Positions 22,870 through 38,292 of a stretch of DNA of 64,000 nt are shown piece after piece. A model generated the notes under the pieces. It saw nothing but the letters and a program-made list of their open reading frames with translations. It had not been told where the DNA came from and did no database searches. The stretch is taken from contig NC_081549.1 in assembly GCF_901000735.1 (NCBI RefSeq), forward strand, positions 6,687,416-6,751,415. Direction: 5' to 3'. Each line of letters starts with the position of its first letter. Position 1 is the stretch's first letter. Source of the DNA: Corylus avellana (lineage: Eukaryota; Streptophyta; Magnoliopsida; Fagales; Betulaceae). The position numbers were made by a program, and so were the translations under genes.

Positions 22870-25800
22870 ATGAGTCTCATAAGCTGGAACTGCCGAGGGC
22901 TTGGGAACCTTCGAGCAATTCGTGACCTTTGCAAATTGGTAAAGGAAAAGAATCCCGACTTTTATTTTCTTATGGAAACAAAATGTTTGAAGAATAAAAT
23001 GGATAGAATAAGGATGAAATTAGGTTTGCTTTGAATGTTTTTGGTAGATCCGGTGGGGCGTAGTAGAGGCTTGGCGTTGTTGTGGAAAGACTTGGATGAA
23101 GTTACCATTTTAAATTATTCCAGGAGACATATTCTTGCAAAGGTCCATTCCCAAAAGGAGAACATTGATTGGAAACTCACTGGTTTCTACGGGCATCCGG
23201 ATCCCACCAAGAGACATGAAGCTTGGAGTTTGATGGAATTTTTGAAAGATCTTTCCCCGTCTCCATGGTTGTGTGTTGGGGACTATAATGAAATCATTGA
23301 CAACACAGAAAAATGGGGAGCAGCCCCTCGCCGTGAAAGTCAGATGGAGGCGCTTAGAAATACACTGGAAACTTGCCAACTCAATGACTTAGGTTACATA
23401 GGTCCAAAATATACCTGGACAAATGGCAGGGACAGTCATGACTTCATAAAAGAAAGGCTTGATCGGGCTCTGGGTAATCCGGAATGGTGCAATTCTTTCA
23501 CAATGACTGAAGTACACATTCTGGAGGCTAGGTCCTTTGACGATAAGCCACTTTTTGTTCAGTTTGATGGAGCCCACAATAACAAGATGGCCAACAAACG
23601 GGGTTTCCGTTTTGAGGCAAGCTGGGTCCTAGATGATGACTACAAAAAGGTGGTGCATGAGGCTTGGGGGGCAAGGAGGAACGGTCATGAAGGAGAAGCC
23701 GAACCGGGGAACCAGATGTCAGTCCTTTGCAACAAACTACAGCAGTGCTCAATGGAGTTGAAAACGTGGAGCCGGTATAAACATGGGCATGGGGACCATA
23801 CTCTGAGGAATTTATCCCTGCAACTGAAATCTCTCCAAATGAACGAAAACCCTCGTAATTTGGGAGAGATCCGTATAATACAAAGTGAGATAGAACAGAT
23901 CCTCGAGCGAGAAGACACAAAGTGGAAGCAGCGTGCGAAACTCAACTGGTATAAGCATGGGGACCGAAACACTGCTTACTTCCACGCCTGGGCCACCCAA
24001 TGCAGAAACATGAACAGAATAACAAAAATTCATGATGCTTCGGGAGTAGAATGTACAACTCAAGATGAAGTGAGCAATGCGTTTTCTTAATATTTCCAAG
24101 GTCTGTTCACCACGGGTGGGACCACGGGAATTGAGGAGTGTTTGAGTGGTGTGCACCCCAGGATAACTGAAGACATGAACACTTCTCTGGTGAGAGAATT
24201 TTCAGAAATTGAAGTCAAGGAATCACTTGGCCAAATGGCTCCATTAAAATCCCCAGGACCCGACGGCTTTGCAGCTAGTTTTTACCAAAGCTCTTGGGAT
24301 ACGGTTGGAGAGGAGGTATGTAACGCAGCTCTCGGTTTTTTGAATCATGGTGTTTTTGATCCTGCTATTAATAAAACTTTTATAGCACTCATTCCAAAGA
24401 AGAAAAAACCTTATAGTGTCACAGAATATAGACCCATCAGTCTCTGTAATGTGTATTATAAGCTTATTGCAAAGACTTTGGCAAATCGACTAAAGGAGGT
24501 TTTAAATGGTATTATATCCCCACACCAAAGTGCTTTTATACCAGGCAGGCTCATTACAGATAATATCCTTGTGGCTTTTGAAGCTCTCCATACCATGAAT
24601 GGGAGACTCAAGGGACGCAAAGGTTTCATGGCACTTAAGCTGGACATGAGCAAGGTATATGATAGGGTGGAATGAGAATTTTTGGAGAAAATAATGCAGA
24701 AAATGGGGTTTGCTAGAAGATGGATTCAATTGGTCATGACATGCGTTACTACGGTCACCTATTCCGTTTTGGTGAATGGGAGGCCTCGTGATTTGTTTAT
24801 TCCATCTCGGGGAATAAGGCAGGGTGATCCTCTATCCCCTTATCTGTTTATATTATGCGAAGAAGGTTTAAGCTCGCTTTTGAGTAGAGCTGAAACCAAT
24901 GGAGACATTACGGGCCTGGCTATCTCCAGAGGTGGGACATGACTCAGTCACCTCTTTTTTGCCGATGATAGTTTGCTTTTTTGCAGGGCTTTTGTTCCAG
25001 AATGGATTAAAATCCAAGAGGTGTTATCTAGATATGAAAAGGCGTCAAGGCAACAACTTAACCGGGGGAAGACCTCAATTTTCTTCAGTAAAAACACCCA
25101 TAGAGAGACTCGAGCCCACCTCAAGGAGGTAGCAGGAATTAGCTCCACACAATGCTATGAGAAGTATTTAGGGCTTCCAGACCTCATAGGAAGATCCCGG
25201 GTTAGAGTTTTTCAAACTATTCAAAGTCGAATATGGGATAGACTCCAAGGATGGAAGGAGAAATTCTTATCACAAGCGAGAAAGGAGTTCTTTTAAAAGC
25301 AGCGATTCAAGCGATCCCCACATATACAATGAGCATTTTCGAACTCCCGAAATCTCTATGTCAAAGAATCAACTCGCTAATGAAGAAATTTTGGTGGGGC
25401 CACAAAGATAATTATTCTCGAGTAGCTTGGTTGAGTTGGGACAAGATTAGTCGGTCCAAAGGTGAAGGGGGTTTGGGCTTCAGGGAGATTGAAGTGTTCA
25501 ATCAGGCTTTATTGGCAAAGCAGGGTTGGCGCTTGGTCAAAAATCCACACTCTTTGGTTAGCAAGATTTTACAGGAAAAGTATTTCCCCAGCTCATCTTT
25601 CATGGAGTCAAATTTCGGGAGGAACCCATCCTATGCATGGCGTAGCATTTGGAAGGCGAAGAGTATTCTAAAGGAGGGCCTCTTGTGGTGGATTGGTGAT
25701 GGCAAATTTATAAAGATATGGGAGGACAGATGGATCCCTTCAATCTCCCCGAGCAATCTACATCCACCTCCCAACAGTGTTCCTTGCGATACTTGGGTAT

Positions 25801-27014
25801 GCAATTTATTTGACCCAGATTGTAGATGGTGGAATATTCGAAAGCTTGAGGAGATCTTTACTGAGAGGGAGGTCAAACAAATATGCAAAATTGCTATATG
25901 CCCAGGAGGACAGCTGGACCAGCTTGTATGGGAGGGTACAAAGAATGGAGTGTTCACGGCACGTAGTGCATTCCATGTGGCGAAGGAAATTCTTGAGAAG
26001 GAAAAGGGTTCCTGCTCGACTACCCAGTCCCACAGAGACATCTGGAAAATCATTTGGAGTGTAAAGGGACCAAAGGCGCTGCAAATGTTTTTATGGAAAG
26101 CATGCCAAGACATCCTGCCCACAAAAGAAAATCTGCACTTACGTCACATAAGCTCTGGCCCTCTTTGCCCAATGTGCGGGTTGAATGTAGAAACAGTGGG
26201 GCACATTTTATGGCATTGCCAATCAGCGAGAGATGTATGGCTGGAAGGTCCAAGAGCAGTACAAAAGTGTATAAGTTATGATTCCAGCTTCAGGGAGATT
26301 CTGATCACACTACGGGACAAACTAGATGACAACTCTTTTCAGTTTTGTCTAACAGTGTCTCGACAACTATGGTTCAGAAGGAACTATGTAGTCCACGGAG
26401 GTGAGATGCAGGCGCCCTCGGTAATCCTGAAGGTAGCAGCGGACCAGATTGTTAGCTACGAAATCGCTGAGGCTTCACGTCTAAACACTCAGCCACGATC
26501 AGCCATTCAAAGCAGGGAGAAGAGATGGGAGAAACCACCTGCGAATACTGTCAAGGTAAATTGGGATGCTGCCATATCATTAGAACAAAATACCACGGGA
26601 GTGGGCGTTATCCTCAGGGATCATACGGGGAATGTTCTAGCTTCTTTCTGCACTTTCAAACAAGCAGCTCTGGAACCTAACACAATAGAGGCATTGGCGG
26701 CGTGGTATGCAACGGAGGTAAGTTGGAAAATAGGGGTGAGGACAAGCATTCTGGAAGGGGATTCAAAGGAGGTGGTCTCTGCTCTACAGAGCAATGGAAC
26801 ATGGAAAGGTAGCTATTGTATGTTGGTGGAAGCAGCACAGGAGAATTTAAAACAGCAACTGGAATGGCATGTCCATCATGTTTACCGAGAAGCCAATGTT
26901 GTAGCCCATAATCTAGCAAAATATGCAATATCTAGCAGGGAAGAGAAACTGTGGACTGGAGGATATCCCTACTGTATTCACGGTGATGTACTTGTTGAGC
27001 AAGCTTCTTCTTGA
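22870..27014 (+). pseudogene. LINE ORF2 remnant (endonuclease, RT, RNase H)
   Basis: Starts at ATG 22870 with the endonuclease signature MSLISWNCRGLG. Further endonuclease motifs are GDYNEI and KERLDRALGN. RT has KSPGPDGF (about 24250), YRPISLCN, LKLDMSK followed by YDRVE, GDPLSPYLF and FFADDSLLF (about 24955). A Cys/His finger PLCPMCG lies near 26160, and RNase H near 26560-26980 has NWDAA, EALAAW and EGDSKEV. Stops at 23032, 24088, 24673 and 24940, and a one-base frameshift near 25280-25290, inactivate it. After the shift a 587-codon open frame (25251-27014) remains. Confidence 0.92.
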
Positions 27015-27343
27015 TTAATGACATACGATATTTACTCAAAAAAAAATAAATAATAAATAAAAAGAGCTGTGCCAACCAAGGCATTAAAGATAGCTCCAAA
27101 ATTTACAAATATCATGTATGTATAATGAAAATTTATTATTTTTTTGGTTTTTAAATAATATTCATTTAGGACCAGAAGAACACCACGAGAACATCTAGCA
27201 TTCCTTTTACTAATTGGTGCTAGCATTTGTTAAGTTTTTCATATTTAAGAAATTGTCCATATTTAGGATGATCTTGCCAATTAAAATATTTCCTTCTTTT
27301 TTAGGCTTTGTAATTTGTATTCACAATTACAAGCGAAGACATT

Positions 27344-27451
27344 GTACCCAAGAGTTAGCTCAATTGGTGTGGACCACGCCTCATAAAGCGAATGTCACTT
27401 ATTCGAATCTTCCTTCCCTTATGTGGCCATGTTAAAAAAAAAAAAAAAAGT
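27344..27451 (+). mobile_element. tRNA-derived SINE
   Basis: About 108 bp between perfect 9-bp target duplications GAAGACATT (27335-27343 and 27452-27460). Carries an A-box-like TAGCTCAATTGG (about 27357) and a B-box-like ATTCGAATC (about 27402), the RNA polymerase III promoter pair of a tRNA ancestor, and ends in A16 (27434-27449). It is not a tRNA gene: the acceptor stem cannot form and a poly(A) tail follows. Confidence 0.85.
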
Positions 27452-27460
27452 GAAGACATT

Positions 27461-28210
27461 TAATGCAATCCCATATGGTATTAAATCACATCGTGAATAA
27501 CTACAATTAATTTGCATAAATATATATTAATATTTTCATGCTTTCTTTTGTGCATTAAAAAAAAAAAAAAAACTCGTGATGCATGCTAAACGGCCAGAAT
27601 TTGCCTAAACCAAATACCGCATGTTCATGTAAAGCTACAGATCTCTCAACAATTTGGTGTAACAAAGTTGAAAACATTCTGCCTACTTCAATTCACACTA
27701 ATAACTTTCTTCAAAAAAAAAAAAAAATTCACACTAATAACTAATTTTCTAACGGAATATTCATTCTGCGAACCAAATAAGGCCATATTATTTTCTCTTT
27801 TATATTACACACTAATTTCATTATGATGATGTTAAAAAACAAAAAAACAAAATTATGTTGAAATAAATGCACTTTTTGTCCATATGGTTTGAAATTTTGA
27901 CAAAAAGCTCGTGGGATCTAAAAGTAATTAATCACTTTATAAGGTAAGAATAATAAATAAATTGGTCATTACAGTTATAATAGTTAACATAATTCGTTGA
28001 TGTTCGACATCAGCATCAATTATAACAATTATAATGTAACTATATATAACAATAAAAAATTAGAAAATAAAAATGTTTGGCAAAAAAGATGGCTCAATCA
28101 CCCATTGCATTGGAGTAGTTATATATATATATATATTCCAAAGTTTTTTTCTAAATTAGGTTGAAGAAATTCCTCTAATTTAGTTTATAAAAGTGATATG
28201 TGTCCCTTTT
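27461..28210. other. AT-rich spacer
   Basis: Homopolymer A runs and a (TA)n tract near 28120. No gene recognised. Confidence 0.5.
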
Positions 28211-28642
28211 TTTAATAACATATAAGATGCACATGAGTTTTTAATAAAATTTATTCCAAATTTATTCCTCAAATTAAAAAAACATGTGCATCTTACATGT
28301 TCAAGGGATACATGTCACTTTTATAAATTAGGATGGAGAAAATTCTTCTAACCTAGTTTGGAGAAAAACTTTGTATATATATATGAGAAATGTTACATTT
28401 TCATTTTTTACTTAGAAGTGATAAATTTAAAATTTTCAATTATTTTTTCTAAGTAATTTTTAAAATTTAAAATTAAATTTGAAGTAATAAAATGCATTTA
28501 TCCCGAAATTTTTTTACGTATAATTAATTTCGCCAAATTGAACATGATAAAAAATAATAATAATAATAAAATAAAAAATAAAAAAAAGAAGGCCAAATCC
28601 ATCATCGCCGTAAGCTGGTCCTCTCCGCACCAGAATAATAGC

Positions 28643-28683
28643 AAACCCTACCGGTCCCATATAAATTCCAACACTTAGGGTTT
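28643..28683 (+). promoter_or_regulatory. RPS5 copy 1 core promoter: TATA box between two telo-boxes
   Basis: AAACCCTA (28643-28650), TATAAAT (28660-28666) and the reverse telo-box TAGGGTTT (28676-28683), 78 bp before the start codon. Telo-boxes are typical of plant ribosomal-protein genes and link them to growth-dependent control. Confidence 0.65.
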
Positions 28684-28760
28684 CTCTCATTTCTCATTGT
28701 CTCCGCGAGGATAGAGAGGTTAGCCGCTGTCACTCTCTCTCTCTCTCGCGGCGCGTAGCC

Positions 28761-30092
<1,332 letters not shown>

Positions 30093-30196
30093 TAATTTGT
30101 TCCCTGTTGAAAGTAAAATCAGGTGGTTCATCTATGTCTGGCTAAATCTGCTATAGTTGCTAACTTCATTTGTGCACTTACAAATGGAAAATATTA

Positions 30197-30772
30197 NNNN
30201 NNNNNNNNNNNNNNNNNNNNNNNNNNNNNNNNNNNNNNNNNNNNNNNNNNNNNNNNNNNNNNNNNNNNNNNNNNNNNNNNNNNNNNNNNNNNNNNNNNNN
30301 NNNNNNNNNNNNNNNNNNNNNNNNNNNNNNNNNNNNNNNNNNNNNNNNNNNNNNNNNNNNNNNNNNNNNNNNNNNNNNNNNNNNNNNNNNNNNNNNNNNN
30401 NNNNNNNNNNNNNNNNNNNNNNNNNNNNNNNNNNNNNNNNNNNNNNNNNNNNNNNNNNNNNNNNNNNNNNNNNNNNNNNNNNNNNNNNNNNNNNNNNNNN
30501 NNNNNNNNNNNNNNNNNNNNNNNNNNNNNNNNNNNNNNNNNNNNNNNNNNNNNNNNNNNNNNNNNNNNNNNNNNNNNNNNNNNNNNNNNNNNNNNNNNNN
30601 NNNNNNNNNNNNNNNNNNNNNNNNNNNNNNNNNNNNNNNNNNNNNNNNNNNNNNNNNNNNNNNNNNNNNNNNNNNNNNNNNNNNNNNNNNNNNNNNNNNN
30701 NNNNNNNNNNNNNNNNNNNNNNNNNNNNNNNNNNNNNNNNNNNNNNNNNNNNNNNNNNNNNNNNNNNNNNNN
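30197..30772. other. Assembly gap, 576 N
   Basis: Covers the place of RPS5 exons 3-4. The equivalent stretch in the other copy (35957-36621) is 665 bp. Confidence 0.99.
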
Positions 30773-32286
30773 TAGTTGGTGGTTTTTTTGAGTGATGGGA
30801 ATGTACTTTATTTTTGTTTGGAGTTTATATCTATATTTATGAATATGGAGAAAGCTTCTAAGCGAGATTTTTTTTACTCTTTCAATATTCTGTGAGCAAA
30901 TTTCTCTTAAGTTTAGCGACCCCTTGGACATGGCCTTCCATTCTTTTTCATGGTCTTTTATGGGCTGGTGTCAATGTGGTTGACGACCTTGTTCCGAAGA
31001 TGTCTTTGTTCTTTTGCGTCTTTATGTTGTGGGTGTCTACTTGGTGCTTGTGGTAAATGTTTTGAGAATTTGGCTAACCATGGCTTGGTCCATGTTGAAG
31101 CAATATCCTAAATTGCGGCGATTATGCTGCCTCTTTCCATACTCTAAATATTTTTGGTTGATAATGTTTGAGAATCTTGTTTTATAATATAAATAAGAAA
31201 CCAGAAAAAAAAAAAAAGGTTCTTTCCCTAACTAATTAAGAAAAAAGGGACTGTTAGATTTTTATTTTGTTTTGAAACCCTAAATAAAGCACATGTGAGA
31301 GTATGTGCATAGCGGCGATTCCGACCGGCCGCAAGCCTCTGGGCGAACAGTAGTGAACTTGTGATGCTCCATTGCATCCTTAAACCATAGTTGAGTGAGA
31401 GTTTATAAGGGACTCATTGTCTAAATAAGATTTGATTGTCCAATCACTTATGAATTTTTTCATAATTACTGTCGGCTTGAAAAAGTTACATTTTAAAAAT
31501 GTGGAATAAAATTAGAATAAAGAAGTAAAAAAACTACTTTTGTGTGCAGCAGTTCTCCAAAACAAAGCCCAGTACCAAAAAGGTAAAAAAAACAAAAAAA
31601 CTAGTTAAGGTGGGGTAAAAAATTTAGGACTCTTAAGTTTTCTTCTAATTTGAATTTAGCTACGAATTTTAAATTTTGAGAACACAAACCTTAGTTTTGT
31701 CCAAGTTTAAAATAGATCTCTTTATCACTTTGTCATGAATACAATTCCACGTCAATAAGTGTTAAGTCATTCATAGAAAGAAAATAAAACAAAACAAAAG
31801 GCTCACAAAAACAATTGATCTAACAGTAGAATTTAGAGAAACACAAAATTTGAGAACCTAAAGTGCAAACCCACAGTAACAAAAGACTTCAGTTTGTTGG
31901 TGTGACATTGTATTGGGGTGTTGAAATGGACGTGACGTGCAAAATTGACAAACGATTAATTTAGACGAAAAAGTGATAAGAGTGACTTATTTCAAACTTG
32001 GCCGAAATCTAAGAATTATTCTGAAAATTGAAAACCCAATAACTATATTCAAATCAGATGAAAACTTAAGGACTAAATATGATTTTTCCAAAAAAATAAA
32101 ATAAAATAAAATTATTTCTAACTATTTAGATATAAATTCAAAATAAGAACCATTTTTTTTAAAAAAAAAAACTCTAATTTATTTTTTCAGGGTCGGGACA
32201 GACACCGGACCCTGAAACCCAAACCCTAGTCCCAACCAATACCTCTTTCTCTCTGAGGCTCAGTTGTCACTCTATCAGCCCCAGCA
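30773..32286. other. RPS5 3' UTR and RPS5-UBA2 spacer, copy 1
   Basis: Begins in the RPS5 3' UTR. No further gene. A telo-box AAACCCTA lies at 32221-32228, in the UBA2 leader just before its ATG. Collinear with 36622-38086. Confidence 0.6.
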
Positions 32287-32451
32287 ATGGCGAGGAAGCG
32301 AAAGCTCGACTCCAAATCCGACCTGGCAACCGAGCCCCCGAAGAAGCAACAGCAGCAACGAAAGCAGAAAGAAGAGGATCGTACCCACATCAAAGTTGAG
32401 GTAGACCAAGACGACGAATACGAATACGAGTACGAATACGAATACGAAGAA

Positions 32452-32483
<32 letters not shown>

Positions 32484-33648
32484 AGAAGGGGAAGACGAAG
32501 AAGAGGATGAAGACGAAGAAGACGAAGATCTCTATAAACCCAAGAATGCCGATAATCAGACGGCGAACACCTCCACGTCAGCCGCAGATCGAGACAGTGA
32601 GGATGATGACGATGAACCCATACAGAAGGTTCTTGAACCGTTCAGCAAGGAGCAGATTATAAACCTTCTCTGCGAAGCAGTGCGTAAGCATCCGGACGTG
32701 GCGGATCGGATCCAAAAGGTTGCGGACGAGGACCCGGCACACCGAAAGATCTTCGTCCACGGACTCGGGTGGGACACGAACACGGAGACACTCTCCAACG
32801 CGTTCAAGCAGTACGGCGAGATCGAGGATTGCAAGGCCGTGTGCGACAAGGTCTCTGGCAAATCCAAGGGCTACGGTTTCATCCTCTTCAAGACCCGCGG
32901 CGGGGCCCGGAAGGCCCTCAAGCAGCCCCAGAAGAAGATCGGCAACCGGATGACTGCGTGCCAGCTGGCCTCAATGTTTCCGGTCGCACAGCCAAATGCC
33001 ACCGCGGCGGCCTCCACGCCGCCCCTTTCGGAATATGCGCAGAGGAAGATATACGTGAGCAATGTTGGGGCTGAGTTGGATCCTCAGAAGCTGCTTATGT
33101 TCTTCTCCAAGTACGGAGAAATTGAGGAAGGGCCATTGGGGCTCGATAAGATGACCGGGAAGCCCAAGGGGTTTTGTTTGTTCACGTACAAGACGGTTGA
33201 AAGCGCCAAGAGGGCTCTGGAAGAGCCGCACAAGAATTTCGAGGGACATACATTGCACTGCCAGAAGGCTATTGATGGTCCGAAGCCGAAAAAGTCTCAC
33301 CCTAATCAGCTTCAGTATCAGCATCATCAGCTTCAGTATCAGCCTCACCAGAACCCTCACAACGCCCAATTCCAGAGGAATGAGAACCCCGCTCTTGTTG
33401 GTGGAGCCGCAGCGGCTGCACCGGGTCACTTGATGGCTCCCCCCACCGGAGCGGGGATTGGGTTAAATCAGGGGGCTGCGGCGGCTCAGGCGTTGAATCC
33501 TGCGCTTGGGCAGGCAATAGCGGCGTTGTTTGCAAGTCAAGGTGCCGGGTTGGGCCTGACTAATCTGTTGGGGACGCTGGCATCGGCTGCGGCCGCGAAC
33601 CCAGGTGTGCCCGCAGCGGGGCATGCGACACAGGGTGCGTATTCGAAC
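32287..33648 (+). CDS. UBA2-like two-RRM RNA-binding protein, copy 1, 3' end lost in gap
   Basis: Same protein as the complete copy at 38087, open for 454 codons from ATG 32287 until the N gap at 33649. Contains the acidic Glu/Tyr tract, both RRMs and part of the Ala/Gly-rich C-terminus. Against copy 2 I see D for A at residue 12, four fewer Glu in the acidic tract, and single changes such as VRKHPD/VHKHPD, VADEDP/VANEDP and GHATQ/GHGTQ. The last approximately 50 codons are missing because of the assembly; there is no internal damage. Confidence 0.9.
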
Positions 33649-33748
33649 NNNNNNNNNNNNNNNNNNNNNNNNNNNNNNNNNNNNNNNNNNNNNNNNNNNN
33701 NNNNNNNNNNNNNNNNNNNNNNNNNNNNNNNNNNNNNNNNNNNNNNNN
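33649..33748. other. Assembly gap, 100 N, at duplication junction
   Basis: Placeholder gap lying exactly between the end of copy 1 and the start of copy 2 of the RPS5-UBA2 segment. Confidence 0.99.
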
Positions 33749-34210
33749 TTTTTTTAATAACATGTGAGATGCATATAAGTTTTTAATAAAATTTATTTCA
33801 ATTTTGTCACTGCTATTAAAAAAAACATGTGCATCTTATATGTTTAAAGGGCACATGTCATTTTTATAAATTAGATTGGAGGAAATTCCTCCAATTCAAT
33901 TTGAAAAAAAACTTTGTCCATTACACATGAGGAATGTTACATTTTCATTTTTTACTTAGAAGTGATAAATTTAAAATTTTCAATTTTCAATTTTTTTTTT
34001 CTAAGTAATTTTGAAAATTTAAAATTAAATTTGAAGTAATAAAATGCATTTCTCCCGAAAAGTTTATACGTATAATTAATTTCGTCAAATTGAAAATGAT
34101 AAAAAAAATAAAATAAATAATAATAATAAAAAAAAGAAAAAAAAAAAGAAAAAAAGAAGGCCAAATCCATCCTTGCCGTAAGCTGGTCCTTTCCGCACCA
34201 GAATAATAGC

Positions 34211-34251
34211 AAACCCTACCGGTCCCATATAAATTCCAACACTTAGGGTTT
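34211..34251 (+). promoter_or_regulatory. RPS5 copy 2 core promoter: TATA box between two telo-boxes
   Basis: AAACCCTA (34211-34218), TATAAAT (34228-34234), TAGGGTTT (34244-34251), the same arrangement as in copy 1. Confidence 0.65.
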
Positions 34252-34324
34252 CTCTCATTTCTCATTGTCTCCGCGAGGATAGAGAGGTTAGCCGCTGTCA
34301 CTCTCTCTCTCTCGGAGCGTAGCC

Positions 34325-36534
<2,210 letters not shown>

Positions 36535-38086
36535 GGGATCAGAATTGGAAGACCCAATGTTTTGTTTGCTTCTTTCTTTGTAGTTCAATTTTCTCTAGAC
36601 TGTTGCTCGTGAACATGTTATTAGTTGGTGGTTTTTTTGAGTGATGGGAATGTACTTTATTTTTGTTTGGAGTTTATATCTATATTTTTGAATATGGAGA
36701 AAGCTTCTAAGCGAGATTTTTTTTACTCTTTCAATATTCTGTGAGCAAATTTCTCTTCAGTTTAGCGAACCCTTGGACGTGGCCTTGCATTATTTTTCAT
36801 GGTCTTTTATGGACTGGTGTCAATGTGGTTGACGACCTTGTTCCGAAGGAGATGTCCTGTTCTTTTGCGTTTTTATGTTGTGGGTGTCTACTTGGTGCTT
36901 GTGGTAAATGTTTTGAGAATTTGGCTAACCATGGCTTGGGCCATGTTGAAGCAATATCCTAAATTGCGGCGATTATATTGCCTCTTTCCATGCTCGAAAT
37001 ATTTTTGGTTGATAATGTTTGAGAATCTTGTTTTATAATATAAATAAGAAACCAGAAAAATAAAGAGGATCTTGCCTTAACTAATGAAGTAAAAAGTGAC
37101 TGCTAGATTTTTATTTTGTTTTGAAACCCTAAATAAAGCACATGTGAGAGTATGTGCATAGCGCCATAGCGGCGATTCCGACCGACAGCAAGCCTCTGGG
37201 CGAACAGTAGTGAACTTGTGATGCTCCATTGTATCCTTAAACCATAGTTGAGTGAGAGTCTATAAGGGACTCATTGTCAAAATAAGATTTGGTTGTCCAA
37301 TCACTTATGAATTTTTTCATAATTACTGTCGGCTTGAAAATGTTACATTTTAAAAATGTGGAATAAAATTAGAATAAAGAAGTAAAAAAACTACTTTTGT
37401 GTGCAGCAGTTCTCCAAAACAAAGCTCAGTACCAAAAAGGAAAAAAAAACAAAAAAACTAGTTAAGGTGGCGTAAAAAATTTGGGAAAAAAAAATCATAT
37501 TTAGCTCTTTAAGTTTTCATCTAATTTGAATTTAGCTACGAATTTTAAATTTTGAGAACACAAACCTTAGTTTTGTCTAAGTTTAAAATAGATCTCTTTA
37601 TCACTTTGTCATGAATGCAATTCCACGTCAATAAGTGTTAAGTCATTCATAGAAAGAAAACAAAACAAAACAAAAGGCTCACAAAAACAATTGATCTAAC
37701 AGTAGAATTTAGAGAAATACAAAATTTGAGAACCTAAAGTGCAAAGTGCAAAATTGACAAACGATTAATTTTGACGAAAAAGTGATAAGAGTGACTTATT
37801 TCAAACTTGGCCGAAACCTAAGAATTATTCTGAAAATTGAAAACCCAATAACTATATTCAAATCAGATGAAAACTTAAAAGGACTAAATATGATTTTTTC
37901 AAAAAATAAAATAATTTCTAACTATTTAGATATAAATTCAAAATAAGAACCGTTTTTTTTTAAAAAAAAAACTCTAATTTATTTTTTCAGGGTCGGGACA
38001 GACACCGGACCCTGAAACCCAAACCCTAGTCCCAAACAATACCTCTTTCTCTCTGAGGCTCAGTTGTCACTCTATCAGCCCCAGCA
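36535..38086. other. RPS5 3' UTR and RPS5-UBA2 spacer, copy 2
   Basis: 3' UTR of RPS5 followed by AT-rich spacer; no further gene. A telo-box AAACCCTA at 38021-38028 precedes the UBA2 start. Confidence 0.6.
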
Positions 38087-38260
38087 ATGGCGAGGAAGCG
38101 AAAGCTCGACTCCAAATCCGCCCTGGCAACCGAACCCCCGAAGAAGCAACAGCAGCAACGAAAGCAGAAAGAAGAGGATCGTACCCACATCAAAGTTGAG
38201 GTAGACCAAGACGACGAATACGAATACGAGTACGAATACGAATACGAAGAAGAAGAAGAA

Positions 38261-38292
<32 letters not shown>

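Larger units (their letters stand above)
21177..27062 (+). mobile_element. Second L1-type LINE, near full length, decayed
   Basis: Plus-strand LINE with 5' leader, ORF1 (from 21436), ORF2 (from 22870) and an A-rich tail at 27039-27062 of AAATAAATAA type. It is less AT-rich than the surroundings. The left boundary is estimated from the base-composition change near 21177; I found no target-site duplication. Both ORFs are broken. Confidence 0.9.

Noticed and set aside
27344..27451. A tRNA gene
   Set aside because: A and B boxes exist, but no acceptor stem forms and a poly(A) tail with target duplications follows; it is a SINE.
30123..30931. Long open frames across 30197-30772
   Set aside because: They consist of N translated as X; no coding evidence.
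32556..33074. Alternative-frame ORFs within UBA2
   Set aside because: Shadows of a GC-rich conserved RRM coding region, also repeated in copy 2.
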